This document shows, in pieces, positions 50,802 through 59,499 of a stretch of DNA of 64,000 nt (position 1 is its first letter; each line of letters opens with the position of its first letter). Position numbers and translations under genes: made by a program. The stretch comes from an uncultured Myxococcales bacterium. Its GTDB lineage: Bacteria; Myxococcota_A; UBA9042. The DNA is taken from positions 62,001-126,000 of the forward strand of contig CAITYF010000029.1 of the NCBI GenBank assembly GCA_903896545.1, in the 5' to 3' direction. The notes beneath the pieces are model-generated. The model worked only from the letters and a program-made list of their open reading frames with translations. It was not told where the DNA came from and did not search any database.

Positions 50802-52255
50802 CAGCCCTCTCCGCCAAAAACGTCGATGTCGCCGAAGAGGCACGCTGGGCTGGCGTGTCCCACGCGGATGATTTGGTTCGGTTCGCCCTTGCCGCAGAAC
50901 GGCGTGCCCATCGTCTGGAACGTGCCGGCATTGCCGACGCGCTTGAGCGACCGCCAAAACGTCGCGGAAATGCCGCGGTAGTTGGGGTTCTTGACGACGC
51001 CGGCGAGCTTGCCGTTCTCGATCAGGACGCCGCGTTCGCAGCCGAACTGGAACTTGTTGCGCGAGTCGTCGATCGACCAGCTGACGTTCGTGTCCATCAG
51101 CACGCCACGCTCAACGCCGGCGATCATCTCCGCCAACGTCGCGTCGCCAGGTTCAATGTTCAGATTCGCCATGCGGTCGATCGGCGCGCGGTTCCAGGAA
51201 CACGCCCGCGCGTTGGCCACGCCGGGTAGCCCCGCGCGCGCCTGAGAAATCGCGCCACCCAAGGGACGCTGCAAGATGCCATTCTGAATCAGCAAGTGCT
51301 TCTGCGCCGGTGTGCCGTCGTCATCCCAGCCGTAGCTCGCGAATTCATTGGCAATCGTCGGATCGTAGGACACGTTGAGCAGATCGGAACCATAGCGGTA
51401 GGAACCAAACATGTCGGACGTCACAAAACTCGTCCCGGCGTAGTTGCGTTCGTCGCCCAGAATCCGATCCAACTCCAGCGGATGGCCGATCGACTCGTGA
51501 ATCTGCAGCAGCATCTGCTCCGGCAACAGCAGGAGGTCCATCTTGCCCGTCGGACAATTCGGCGCACCCAGCAGTTCCAGCGCTTCTTCTGCCACACGCC
51601 GACCAGAGCCCAGCAGGCCCGACGCTTGCACGATTTCCAGCCCGCCCTGGCGACAGTAGCCGTTGTATTGCCCACCCAGACTGCGCGTTTGCGTGTCGCC
51701 GTTGCCAAACGCCGTGACGGACGCGCCGGGCATGACGAAGTGAAATTCCTGTTCCACGCCGGCGTCACCCTGCACCGCCGCGGCGTGGGTCACGTAAAGC
51801 TGCCGCGTGTGGAGGAGCGAAATCGTCGCGCCCCAATCCACGATGCGGTCGTCCAGCTTCGCGGCGCGCGACTCCGCCTGCAGGATCTCCAGCAGTTCAC
51901 GACGATTCCAGGTCGGCGCAGTCGACGTCTGCGGACTCTGGTAGGTCCCCGTCGGCTGCGGCAGCGTGACTTGGCTGTAGTCAAAAACTGAGCGCGTCGC
52001 GCTGATCTCCGCCCAACGCTTCGCTTCGTCGAGCGCGTGCTGCAGCCCAGACGCGGTCAGGTGACTCGTCGCCGCGTAGCCGTAGCCGCCGCGATGCACA
52101 ACCGTCAGCATGGCGCCGCGGTCCAGCGTGCGCGTCAGCGGTTCCTGCACGTCCTGCCGCACGCTCAGCGTTTCGGCGACGGTCTCGACGACGCGCAGCG
52201 CGCAAAACTCCACCTGTGGCTGGAGCTGCGCAAAGAGGTTCTTCAGCGCCTGCAT
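50801..52255 (-). CDS. TldD/PmbA family protein, metalloprotease subunit (TldD-like)
   Basis: Catalytic half of the TldD/PmbA heterodimer, 484 residues. HESIGH (HExxxH) at about 253-258 supplies two metal ligands and the general base, and a Cys in FGCERGVLIENGKLAGVV (about 402) fits the third ligand. ATG 52255 with GGGAGA upstream is chosen over a longer frame that would overlap the MopE-like gene. Upstream of and overlapping the PmbA-like gene, so both should be made together. Confidence 0.9.
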   Translation of the reverse strand: MQALKNLFAQLQPQVEFCALRVVETVAETLSVRQDVQEPLTRTLDRGAMLTVVHRGGYGYAATSHLTASGLQHALDEAKRWAEISATRSVFDYSQVTLPQPTGTYQSPQTSTAPTWNRRELLEILQAESRAAKLDDRIVDWGATISLLHTRQLYVTHAAAVQGDAGVEQEFHFVMPGASVTAFGNGDTQTRSLGGQYNGYCRQGGLEIVQASGLLGSGRRVAEEALELLGAPNCPTGKMDLLLLPEQMLLQIHESIGHPLELDRILGDERNYAGTSFVTSDMFGSYRYGSDLLNVSYDPTIANEFASYGWDDDGTPAQKHLLIQNGILQRPLGGAISQARAGLPGVANARACSWNRAPIDRMANLNIEPGDATLAEMIAGVERGVLMDTNVSWSIDDSRNKFQFGCERGVLIENGKLAGVVKNPNYRGISATFWRSLKRVGNAGTFQTMGTPFCGKGEPNQIIRVGHASPACLFGDIDVFGGEG

Positions 52256-52319
52256 GGCGTCTCCCGTACGGTCGGTCGGACCGCGAAGGGCGCACTGTGC
52301 CGCAAAATCGGCCTTTCGA

Positions 52320-54041
52320 CTACAGGAACCGCCGCGGAATTTCGCTGCGGACGCGACGACGCAGCACGAGCCAAGCACAGGCGACGACGAGGCCATAACC
52401 GCCCCAGTCGCTGACCGCGCGCGCGCTGCCGCACCCCTTGAACATGCCGCCGTCCTTGCCTTTGACGCAGCCGGATTCGTCGGTCCTGCCGTCGCAGTTG
52501 TCGTCCAGCCCGTTGTCGCAGCTCTCCACGGCTTCGGCGGGTCCGGGTTCAACGCTGCATGTCGTGGCGAACTTGTCGGCGCTGCACAGCTTCTTGCCAA
52601 TCAACCTGCAAATGCCCTGTCCGGCCTCGCACTGGCTGCCCACGTCAAAGCCTTCGTCGGTCTTGCCGTCGCAGTTGTCATCCAAGCCGTTGCCACAGAG
52701 TTCCTGAGTGGGCTGCCCAGCCGCGGGCGTTAGACAGATCACGCTGCCGTCCATCCCGCACTTTTTGCTTCCCTCGACTGCACACGCGCCGATGCCGTTC
52801 TTGCACGACGGGTCCGCGAGCATTTCATCGATTGTGCCGTCGCAGTCGTTGTCGATCGCGTCACACAGCGTCTCGGTGGCTTGCCACGCCAAGTCCTGAA
52901 CGCACGTCGGCGTGCCGTCCACACACAGCCCTTGGGCCTTCAAGCAGACGCCTGTTCCGCCGCACGCGATGCCCGTGATGACGACGCCTTCGTCGGTTTG
53001 GCCGTTGCAGTTGTCGTCTTTGCCGTTGCAGAGTTCCTGCGGTGGCGTGCCGCATGTGCCGCAGTCGTTCAGGAGACCTTCGTCCGTTAGGCCGTCACAG
53101 TCGTTGTCAAACCCGTCGCAGAGCGTTTCTTTCGCGGGTTCATAGCCGGCCGGATAGTCGCAGAGGAAGCCGCCTGTCCCTTCACAGTGCGCCACAGCGC
53201 CGACCTTCACGATTCCGCCGGGACCAGTCGTCGCTGCGCAGATGCCAAGAGCCGGGCAAAAGCCAACAGGTGGCGCGAGGTCGTCATCGGTCAAGCCATT
53301 GCAGTCGTCGTCCTTGCCATTGCAAACCTCTTGCGCGTCGAGGTGAACTGCCGGGTCGAGGTCGTCGCAGTCGCCGCTGGTGGAAAGATAGCCGTCGCCG
53401 TCGAGGTCGCAGCCCAAGTTCTTGGAACCCGGCGACCCATACGGGCTCGTCTGCGGCGTCACGATGCACCACAGTTTCTGGTCGTCGTTCTTGCACGGGT
53501 CCGTAAACGCCGGATCCAGGGCCAGCACCGTCGCTTTGGGCTTGGGCATGGTCTGACACAAGTCGTATTCAAACGCGTCGATGAGGCCCGATGGTCCGAC
53601 AAGCGCCACTTTGCCGTGACACATCGGCAGCCCAAACGCTTCACCCAGTTCGAGAATCTTCACCTTCAGCAGCGCACTCAACGGGCTCATGTCGGGGACG
53701 TCGCCCACTGGCCACGCTTCACCAGCCTGAATAAACGGCAAGGTCGTACCCAGCGGAAAGCTGCCGACCAGCGCGCCTTTCTCGCCAAAGACCTGCAGCG
53801 TGACTTTGGCCAGCGACAGCGCGTACTTGCCCGGATTGGTAATCTCGACCCACCGCGGCTCGTTGGCGCCGCCCACCATGAGCTCCGAAAGCACCAGCGT
53901 GTTCGGCGGAGCGGGACAACCGCCGCTCGGATCGCCAGGAATCGCGTGCACGGAAACCGGCAGCCCAAGCAGCACGATGGCCAAGAGCAGTCCTGATAGC
54001 GGCGGGTGGATCAGGCGATGTTGGGTCAGGGGATCTCTCAC
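52320..54041 (-). CDS. Secreted MopE-type putative metal-binding repeat protein with tail anchor
   Basis: A 573-residue exported protein: a signal peptide (ending SVHA), an N-terminal lamin-tail-like domain (LVLSELMVGGANEPRWVEITNPG, about 50-72 from the upstream GTG), then one DGDGYLSTSGDCDD loop and six copies of the CxxGxDDDCDGxTDE type (for example VCNGKDDDCNGLTDD and LCDGFDNDCDGLTDE), the PF11617 putative metal-binding motif of MopE-like proteins. It ends in Cys-Gly, a hydrophobic helix and RRR, a MYXO-CTERM-like tail. Starts at GTG 54041 or 54047; a TAGGCT box lies 7 nt before the former. Confidence 0.8.
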   Translation of the reverse strand: MRDPLTQHRLIHPPLSGLLLAIVLLGLPVSVHAIPGDPSGGCPAPPNTLVLSELMVGGANEPRWVEITNPGKYALSLAKVTLQVFGEKGALVGSFPLGTTLPFIQAGEAWPVGDVPDMSPLSALLKVKILELGEAFGLPMCHGKVALVGPSGLIDAFEYDLCQTMPKPKATVLALDPAFTDPCKNDDQKLWCIVTPQTSPYGSPGSKNLGCDLDGDGYLSTSGDCDDLDPAVHLDAQEVCNGKDDDCNGLTDDDLAPPVGFCPALGICAATTGPGGIVKVGAVAHCEGTGGFLCDYPAGYEPAKETLCDGFDNDCDGLTDEGLLNDCGTCGTPPQELCNGKDDNCNGQTDEGVVITGIACGGTGVCLKAQGLCVDGTPTCVQDLAWQATETLCDAIDNDCDGTIDEMLADPSCKNGIGACAVEGSKKCGMDGSVICLTPAAGQPTQELCGNGLDDNCDGKTDEGFDVGSQCEAGQGICRLIGKKLCSADKFATTCSVEPGPAEAVESCDNGLDDNCDGRTDESGCVKGKDGGMFKGCGSARAVSDWGGYGLVVACAWLVLRRRVRSEIPRRFL

Positions 54042-54155
54042 GCCCACAAGCCTAGCAAACGGCCGCGGTGCAATCCAGAAACTGCACACGATTCTGACGA
54101 TTGCCCACACGTGCGACGCGCCTGAAGCGCCGCACTCGGCCCCTCAACGTGTCGA

Positions 54156-54183
54156 TTGACAGCCCCGTCCGGCTCGGTAGACT
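54156..54183 (+). promoter_or_regulatory. Promoter of the monooxygenase-like lipoprotein operon
   Basis: TTGACA (54156-54161), 16-bp spacer, TAGACT (54178-54183), 50 bp before the ATG at 54233. The -35 and the following GCCCC match the promoter at 23453. Confidence 0.75.
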
Positions 54184-54232
54184 CGCTTGCACAATGCCGA
54201 CATGCGGGTTGGGCATTTGCGGGAGACACATC

Positions 54233-55199
54233 ATGCGGATTCAACTTTTGGGGCTCACCTCGGTGAGTCTTCTGGCCATGCTCTATGGCTGCAACACGAC
54301 CTCCACAGCGGACGCCGTTATCAACGACCAACGCGCCCAGAACGTGCCGGCGATCGCTGCGGACAAAGGACGCTCGTTTGTCGGGCCCGAACTGCACATG
54401 GCGGCGGGCGAAGACAAGATGATTTGCTGGGTGCCCGATTGGTCGCCCGATCAGAACTACTACGTGACGCGGTTTGCCTCGTACCAGGGCAAGATGGGCC
54501 ACCACCTCGTCGCGATGCAGAGCCCGGATCCGCTGCCGGTGGGCAAGACGTGGGACTGCACCGATCATCAGCAACATGCTGAACCTGCGGCCGCTCGTGC
54601 TGCCCGACAACAGCCAGACCAAGAATCTGGAAGTGATGCCCGCTGATTCGGCCATCAAAATGCCAAAGGGCACGACGATCGTGTTCCAGTCGCACTACAT
54701 CAACTACGGGGACACTGAGCTGGTGTTTCAAGACGTTGGCCAGTTGTTTATGACGACGACGCCGCCCAAGTCGGAGGTGAACTACCTGATCGTGAACGAC
54801 TCGCACATCACCGTGATGCCCGGCGAGACCACGTCCAGCACCATCGAGTGCGTGGTGCCCGGCGACATCAACCTCGTCGCGTCGCTTGGTCACATGCACG
54901 AGTGGGGCAAGCGGATCGACGTGGAAGTGGTGCCTGTGGGCGGCAAGAAGGGCGACGCAACGAACGCGTTCCTCTACCAGCAGAAGACCTGGGTGCCGGA
55001 ATACCGCGACGCGCCGCCGGTGCAGTTGTGGGGCGCGACCAAGCCGCTGGCACTGCACAAGGGCGACACAGTGCGCCTGACCTGCACGTGGACCAATGAC
55101 AAGACCACGCCGCTCAAGTACCCGCACGAAATGTGCACCAGCGTGAATTACTACTACCCGGCGCTGCCGGAAGGTTTGTTGCTATGCGATCCGGATTAG
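54233..55199 (+). pseudogene. Copper type II monooxygenase-like lipoprotein, interrupted by a frameshift
   Basis: The N-terminal 110 residues (lipobox LYGC, then MICWVPDWSPDQNYYVTRFASYQGKMGHHLVAM) lie in one frame that stops at 54646; the remaining 210 residues (from ISNMLNLRPL) continue in another frame to 55199. The match resumes if one base near 54565 (the T in ACCGATCATC) is removed. The C-terminal part has SHYINYGDTELVF, LVASLGHMHEWGKRIDVEV and YPHEMC...YYYPA, the His- and Met-ligand pattern of copper type II, ascorbate-dependent (PHM-like) monooxygenases. A sequencing error, a recent mutation or programmed +1 frameshifting are possible; not decidable here. Confidence 0.7.
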
Positions 55200-55690
55200 C
55201 TCTCGCTTCTTTCCTTTTTGCCGTTTCTGGCTGTTCTGCCAAAGCCGCCGACACGTCGACGACCGATGCTGCAACCAGCACCGATTCCGCGCTGACGGAT
55301 TCAACTGGCGTTGCGTGCGTGCATCCGACGCCGCCCAAGGACGCGTGCCAGGAAAACTGGTGCGCCAATCCGTACGGCGTCGGCATGCCGTGCACCAAAG
55401 GCGGCGGCGAATGCGACCTGAACATTCCCAAAGATGACGGCGTCTCGATGGGCGCTGTCATGTGTACGGCCGTCTACGGCGACGGCACCGATGCGTTTTG
55501 CACCAAGCCGTGCGGCGACGACTCGGACTGCGGCAAAGGCGCGCGCTGCGTCGGCGATCCGAGCAATCCTGGCAGCGGCAAGGGGTGCATGTTGATCGCG
55601 TGCTCGCCCTACCCCGACGCGGTCAGCGGCGGCGGCGATGCGACCAGCACGGTAGACACCAGCGTCGACGTGACAACCAGCGGCGGCTGA
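55184..55690 (+). CDS. Cys-rich secreted lipoprotein
   Basis: A 168-residue protein with lipobox VSGC at about residues 13-16, a Thr/Ser/Asp-rich linker and a domain with 11 cysteines (for example CQENWCANPYGVGMPCTKGGGECDL and CTKPCGDDSDCGKGARC), likely disulphide-bonded. The C-terminal tail is again Thr/Ser-rich. The DDSDCGKGARC type of spacing is common in myxobacterial lipoproteins of unknown role. ATG 55184 lies inside the end of the preceding monooxygenase-like frame (16 bp overlap). Confidence 0.75.
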   Translation: MRSGLALASFLFAVSGCSAKAADTSTTDAATSTDSALTDSTGVACVHPTPPKDACQENWCANPYGVGMPCTKGGGECDLNIPKDDGVSMGAVMCTAVYGDGTDAFCTKPCGDDSDCGKGARCVGDPSNPGSGKGCMLIACSPYPDAVSGGGDATSTVDTSVDVTTSGG

Positions 55691-55701
55691 AGCGGAGGAA
55701 C

Positions 55702-56109
55702 ATGCGCAAGATTTTTCAAACAGCCACGGTCCTGCTGCTGGCGAGCTGCTCCGTGACGTCGACGAACCCGCCGGTCGGTCAGCCGACGCTGTCGTGGATC
55801 CAGGCGAACGTCTTTACGCCGTCGTGCACCGCTTCGAGTTGCCACGGCGGCTCGACTGGCGCGGGCGGGCTCAACCTGACGGACGGCAAAGCGTACGCAG
55901 CGCTCGTGGGTGTGACTGCGACCGCAACAGACAAAGACGGCAAAGCGCTGGTGCGTGTGAAAGCAGGCGATCCCGATCGCTCGCTGCTGTCCTTGCGGGT
56001 CGCTGGCCCGTACGGCACACTGGACGTCATGCCGCCGGGCTTGAAGTTGGACCAGTTCAAGATCGACGCCATCAATGCCTGGATTACCGCTGGTGCGCCG
56101 CAGAACTAG
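55702..56109 (+). CDS. Lipoprotein with cytochrome c-like CxxxxCH motif
   Basis: A 135-residue lipoprotein (lipobox LASC) with FTPSCTASSCHGGSTGAGGLNLTDGKAYAALVGV at about 39-72. The CHGG...GGLNL...AY..L pattern is that of a family usually annotated as cytochrome c-like domains of delta-proteobacteria and planctomycetes, in which C-x4-CH replaces CxxCH, so haem attachment is uncertain. A Met in LDVMPPG (about 114) could serve as an axial ligand. GGAGGAAC ribosome-binding site, 11 bp after the preceding gene; same unit. Confidence 0.72.
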   Translation: MRKIFQTATVLLLASCSVTSTNPPVGQPTLSWIQANVFTPSCTASSCHGGSTGAGGLNLTDGKAYAALVGVTATATDKDGKALVRVKAGDPDRSLLSLRVAGPYGTLDVMPPGLKLDQFKIDAINAWITAGAPQN

Positions 56110-57412
56110 TCACTTTCTCGCCCTTTGCCTCGCTCTTTGCGCGTGGACCGAGCCCACGTGGGCCAACGGCCGCTACCCCGCCGCGGGGCAGATCGTCCAG
56201 AGTCCGTCGAACCCTTCGCATTTGCTCGCGCGTGCGACTTTCGGGCTCTTGCAATCCCAGGACGGCGGCGCGACCTGGCAGTGGCTGTGCGAGTCTGTGT
56301 TGGGCTTTTCCGGGCAATACGATCCATTCGTCGGGATTACGCAGGCGGATACGATTGTCGCCGCGACGGACGTCGGCATTGCGCTTTCCTCAGTGAACGC
56401 TTGTGCGTGGAACCACGTGCAGGAGCCCGACAGCGCGACGCACCTGCCGGCGATCGATCTTGTGATCGACCCGAATCAGACTTCACACGTCGTTGTGCTC
56501 GCACAAACGCCCGACCACAAGCGCGTGCGGCTGTTGGAAAGTCTGGATTCGGGCTTGACGTGGCACGCGCTCGGCGTGCCGCTGCCAGAGACGTTGGTGG
56601 GGCTGACGGTGGAGATTGCGCCGTCCAAGCCGCAGCGGTTCTACGTGAGTGGGCGCGCGAACCCGGATGAAACCGATCACGTCGTGGCGCGAACGGACGA
56701 CGCCGGCGCGCATTGGGTGCTCCTGCCGTTCAACCCGACGATGCTGGATGACGCCGGTGTGCCCCTGCCCGCGGCGCAGACGCAAGTCGTTGGCACGTAC
56801 GTGGGTGCGGTCGACCCGCACGACGCGGACACGGTGTGGCTGCGCGCGCGGCGGTCGACGCAGCCCGATCAGGTCTGGCGTTCGCAAGATGGCGGCGCGA
56901 CCTGGCAGCGCGCGTTTCAGGCGGGCAAGGGTCGCCTCTTTGGCTTTGCCCTCTCGCCCGACGGCAAAGAAGTCGCTATCGGCACGACGATGCCCACGCC
57001 CGGCGTCTGGCACGCGAACGTCGCGGACTTGAAGTTCGCGCAGGTCAACAAGGTCGGCGCGTTCTGCCTGAAGTGGTTGCCGTCGGGGCTCTTTGTCTGC
57101 GCGGACGACACCTGGGACGGTTATGCGCTGGGCGTCTCGCACGACGCGGGCACGACGTTCACGCCTGTGCATCGCTTGCAGGACACGTTGCCATTGGAAT
57201 GTCCCGCGGGGTCATCCGTGGCCACGACGTGCGCCAGCGAATGGCCGGCGGCAGCTGCGCTGTTGGGCGTGGGCACCGCAGAGCCGATCGCGGAGCCCGC
57301 CGCCTGTTCGGCGCAGACCTCAGAACGCTCTGGTCCGGCCGCCTTCTTGACGGTTCTCGCCTGCGCTCACCTCGTCGTCGGTCTCGCACGGCGTCGATTC
57401 GCGCCCTTGTGA
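56075..57412 (+). CDS. Secreted BNR/sialidase-repeat protein with C-terminal tail anchor
   Basis: A 445-residue protein with a signal peptide (HFLALCLALCAWTEPTWA) and a predicted beta-propeller: at least four BNR/Asp-box segments such as SQDGGATWQ (two copies), SLDSGLTWH, TDDAGAHWV and SHDAGTTF. The C-terminus is Cys-containing, followed by a helix and RRR (ACSAQTSERSGPAAFL...RRRF), the MYXO-CTERM-like layout. The start is uncertain: ATG 56075 or GTG 56093, both inside the preceding gene's end (35-bp overlap). Probably surface-exposed; no enzyme call. Confidence 0.75.
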   Translation: MPGLPLVRRRTSHFLALCLALCAWTEPTWANGRYPAAGQIVQSPSNPSHLLARATFGLLQSQDGGATWQWLCESVLGFSGQYDPFVGITQADTIVAATDVGIALSSVNACAWNHVQEPDSATHLPAIDLVIDPNQTSHVVVLAQTPDHKRVRLLESLDSGLTWHALGVPLPETLVGLTVEIAPSKPQRFYVSGRANPDETDHVVARTDDAGAHWVLLPFNPTMLDDAGVPLPAAQTQVVGTYVGAVDPHDADTVWLRARRSTQPDQVWRSQDGGATWQRAFQAGKGRLFGFALSPDGKEVAIGTTMPTPGVWHANVADLKFAQVNKVGAFCLKWLPSGLFVCADDTWDGYALGVSHDAGTTFTPVHRLQDTLPLECPAGSSVATTCASEWPAAAALLGVGTAEPIAEPAACSAQTSERSGPAAFLTVLACAHLVVGLARRRFAPL

Positions 57413-57426
57413 GCCCTCGCAACGCC

Positions 57427-57454
57427 TTGCCGTGAAATGACTGCAGTGTATGCT
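57427..57454 (+). promoter_or_regulatory. Promoter of the VHL-beta-like lipoprotein gene
   Basis: TTGCCG (57427-57432), 16-bp spacer, TATGCT (57449-57454); GGAG ribosome-binding site just before the ATG at 57482. Confidence 0.65.
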
Positions 57455-57481
57455 GCGGCGGAACGCAGCTACGGAGACTGA

Positions 57482-57838
57482 ATGCCCGCCTTGAACCGAA
57501 TTGTCGCCATCTTGCTCCTGACGACCGCATGCACGGCGGCGACCCGCAACGTCCGCTCGCTCCAGAGCGACATGCCGGTTGAAATCGCGATTCACAACGA
57601 CAGCACGACGCGCAACCTGATCCCCGTGTGGGTTGACTTCGAAGGCAAGGAAGTCGGCCGCGGCGTCATTGAGCCAGCCAAGACCTGGCACGAGCGATCG
57701 TACTTGACGCATGTCTGGCGAATCTACGCTGTGCCGTTCGAGTACAGCGGAGCACCGGTGCAGACGGGCGCGCAGACCGAGTTGGTGCGGGAGTTTGTGG
57801 TTTCGCCCGATACGCCGGTGGTGGTGGATGTGGAGTGA
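57482..57838 (+). CDS. Lipoprotein with a VHL beta-domain-like fold
   Basis: A 118-residue exported protein: a signal with TTAC as a weak lipobox (Cys 17), then a domain of about 85 residues that matches the beta domain of the von Hippel-Lindau protein. LIPVWVDFEG (46-55) corresponds to human LPVWLNFDGE and ERSYLTHVW (71-79) to IHSYRGHLW; QTEL (98-101) matches QTEL. By this alignment, S73, H77 and W79 equal VHL S111, H115 and W117 of the hydroxyproline pocket, while Y98 is not kept. Bacterial VHL-beta domains are known, mostly uncharacterised. Promoter and ribosome-binding site are visible. Confidence 0.78.
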   Translation: MPALNRIVAILLLTTACTAATRNVRSLQSDMPVEIAIHNDSTTRNLIPVWVDFEGKEVGRGVIEPAKTWHERSYLTHVWRIYAVPFEYSGAPVQTGAQTELVREFVVSPDTPVVVDVE

Positions 57839-57857
57839 CGGGCAATCGCCCCATCGC

Positions 57858-59426
57858 TCACTCCCACTCAATCGTCGCCGGCGGCTTGCTTGAAATATCG
57901 TACACGAACCGATTGATCCCCCGCACCTCGTTGATCACCCGGCTGGAAATCCGCGCCAGAAGCCACCGCGGCAGGTCCGCCCAGTCCGCGGTCATGCCGT
58001 CCAGGCTCGTTACCGCGCGCAACACCGCGGTGGCCTCGTAGGTGCGTTGATCGCCCATGACGCCGACGCTGCGGACCGGCAGGAGCACGGCGAAGTACTG
58101 CCACAGGTCCTTGCGCCCTTCCCACGCGTCGATTTCCTGACGCACGATGGCGTCCGCTTCCTGCACCAAACGCACTTTTTCCGCCGTGATGTCGCCCAAA
58201 ATACGCACCGCCAGACCCGGCCCCGGAAACGGCTGGCGATCCACAAGACTCGGCGGCAGGCCCAACTCGCGACCGAGCACGCGCACTTCGTCCTTGAAGA
58301 GTTCGCGCAGCGGCTCGACCAGCTTCATCCGCATCTTCTCCGGCAGGCCGCCGACGTTGTGGTGCGACTTGATGGTCACGCTCGGTCCCTTGAAGCTCAC
58401 CGACTCGATTACGTCCGGGTACAGCGTGCCTTGCGCGAGGAAGTCGAAGCTGCCCGCCGAGTGGCTGACTTCATCAAACACGTCGATGAAGGTCTTGCCG
58501 ATGATCTTGCGCTTCTTCTCCGGGTCATCGACGCCCGCCAGCGCGTTCAAGAACAGATCCTTGGAATCCGCGACGTGCAGCGGCAGGCCCATGCCTTCGC
58601 CGAAAATCTTGCGGACGTCATCGGACTCGCCCTTGCGGAGCAGCCCATTGTCGACGAACACGCAGGTCAATTTGCTGCCGATCGCGCGGTGCAGGAGCGC
58701 AGCCGTGACGCTCGAATCGACGCCGCCCGACAAGCCGCACAGCACGTGCGAATCGCCAACCTGGGCGCGGATCGCCGCGACGGTCGTCTCGACAAAGCCC
58801 GCCATCGTCCACGATTGGTCACAGCCGCAGAGGCCGACGGCGAAGTTGCGGAGGATGTCCAGGCCGCGCTTGGTGTGCACGACTTCTGGGTGAAACTGCA
58901 GTCCCCAAAGACGCTTGGCGGGGTTGGCCATCGACGCCAGCAGGCCGTCCTCGCTGCGCGCGACGACGTGGAAGCCGTCCGGCATGACGGCCACGGAATC
59001 GCCGTGGCTCATCCACACAGGCTGCGGCTCTGCGGAGTCAAAGTGGGCAAAAAGCGCGTCGGTCGTGTCGAGCGTGATCTGCGCCGGACCGTACTCGCGC
59101 GTGTGACCCGGCGCGACCTTGCCGCCCAGCGCGTTGGCCATCGTCTGCATGCCGTAGCAAATGCCCAGAACCGGAACGCCGAGCGTCCACACCGCAGGCG
59201 TCGGCGGCGCATCCTTGTCGTACACCGACGACGGACCGCCCGACAAAATGATGCCACGCGCGCCCCAAGCGGCGATCTCGTCGAGCGGCTTGGTGCACGG
59301 CCAAATCTCGCAATAAATCTTCAGTTCGCGAATCCGGCGCGCGATCAGCATCGTGTACTGCGAGCCAAAATCCAGGATGAGAATGCGCTGGGCGTGAAGG
59401 GCGTCTGCGGGTGGCGTGTGCGACAT
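57858..59426 (-). CDS. guaA: GMP synthase (glutamine-hydrolysing)
   Basis: Converts XMP to GMP with glutamine as amino donor; 522 residues. The N-terminal class I glutamine amidotransferase domain has LDFGSQYTMLIARRIRE and the nucleophile-elbow GICYGMQ (Cys at about 92); the ATP-PPase domain carries CGLSGGVDSSVTAALL (about 234-249) and the C-terminal dimerisation part ends in PPATIEWE, the invariant GuaA terminus. RBS GAGG. Third gene of the guaB-tail-protein-guaA run on this strand, 73 bp after the middle gene. Confidence 0.97.
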   Translation of the reverse strand: MSHTPPADALHAQRILILDFGSQYTMLIARRIRELKIYCEIWPCTKPLDEIAAWGARGIILSGGPSSVYDKDAPPTPAVWTLGVPVLGICYGMQTMANALGGKVAPGHTREYGPAQITLDTTDALFAHFDSAEPQPVWMSHGDSVAVMPDGFHVVARSEDGLLASMANPAKRLWGLQFHPEVVHTKRGLDILRNFAVGLCGCDQSWTMAGFVETTVAAIRAQVGDSHVLCGLSGGVDSSVTAALLHRAIGSKLTCVFVDNGLLRKGESDDVRKIFGEGMGLPLHVADSKDLFLNALAGVDDPEKKRKIIGKTFIDVFDEVSHSAGSFDFLAQGTLYPDVIESVSFKGPSVTIKSHHNVGGLPEKMRMKLVEPLRELFKDEVRVLGRELGLPPSLVDRQPFPGPGLAVRILGDITAEKVRLVQEADAIVRQEIDAWEGRKDLWQYFAVLLPVRSVGVMGDQRTYEATAVLRAVTSLDGMTADWADLPRWLLARISSRVINEVRGINRFVYDISSKPPATIEWE

Positions 59427-59499
59427 AGTGACCTCGTGGAGCGCGCGGTGTAGCAGAAAACGGCGACGGACGGGAGGCGCGTTGCGGAGGTGTCACGCG

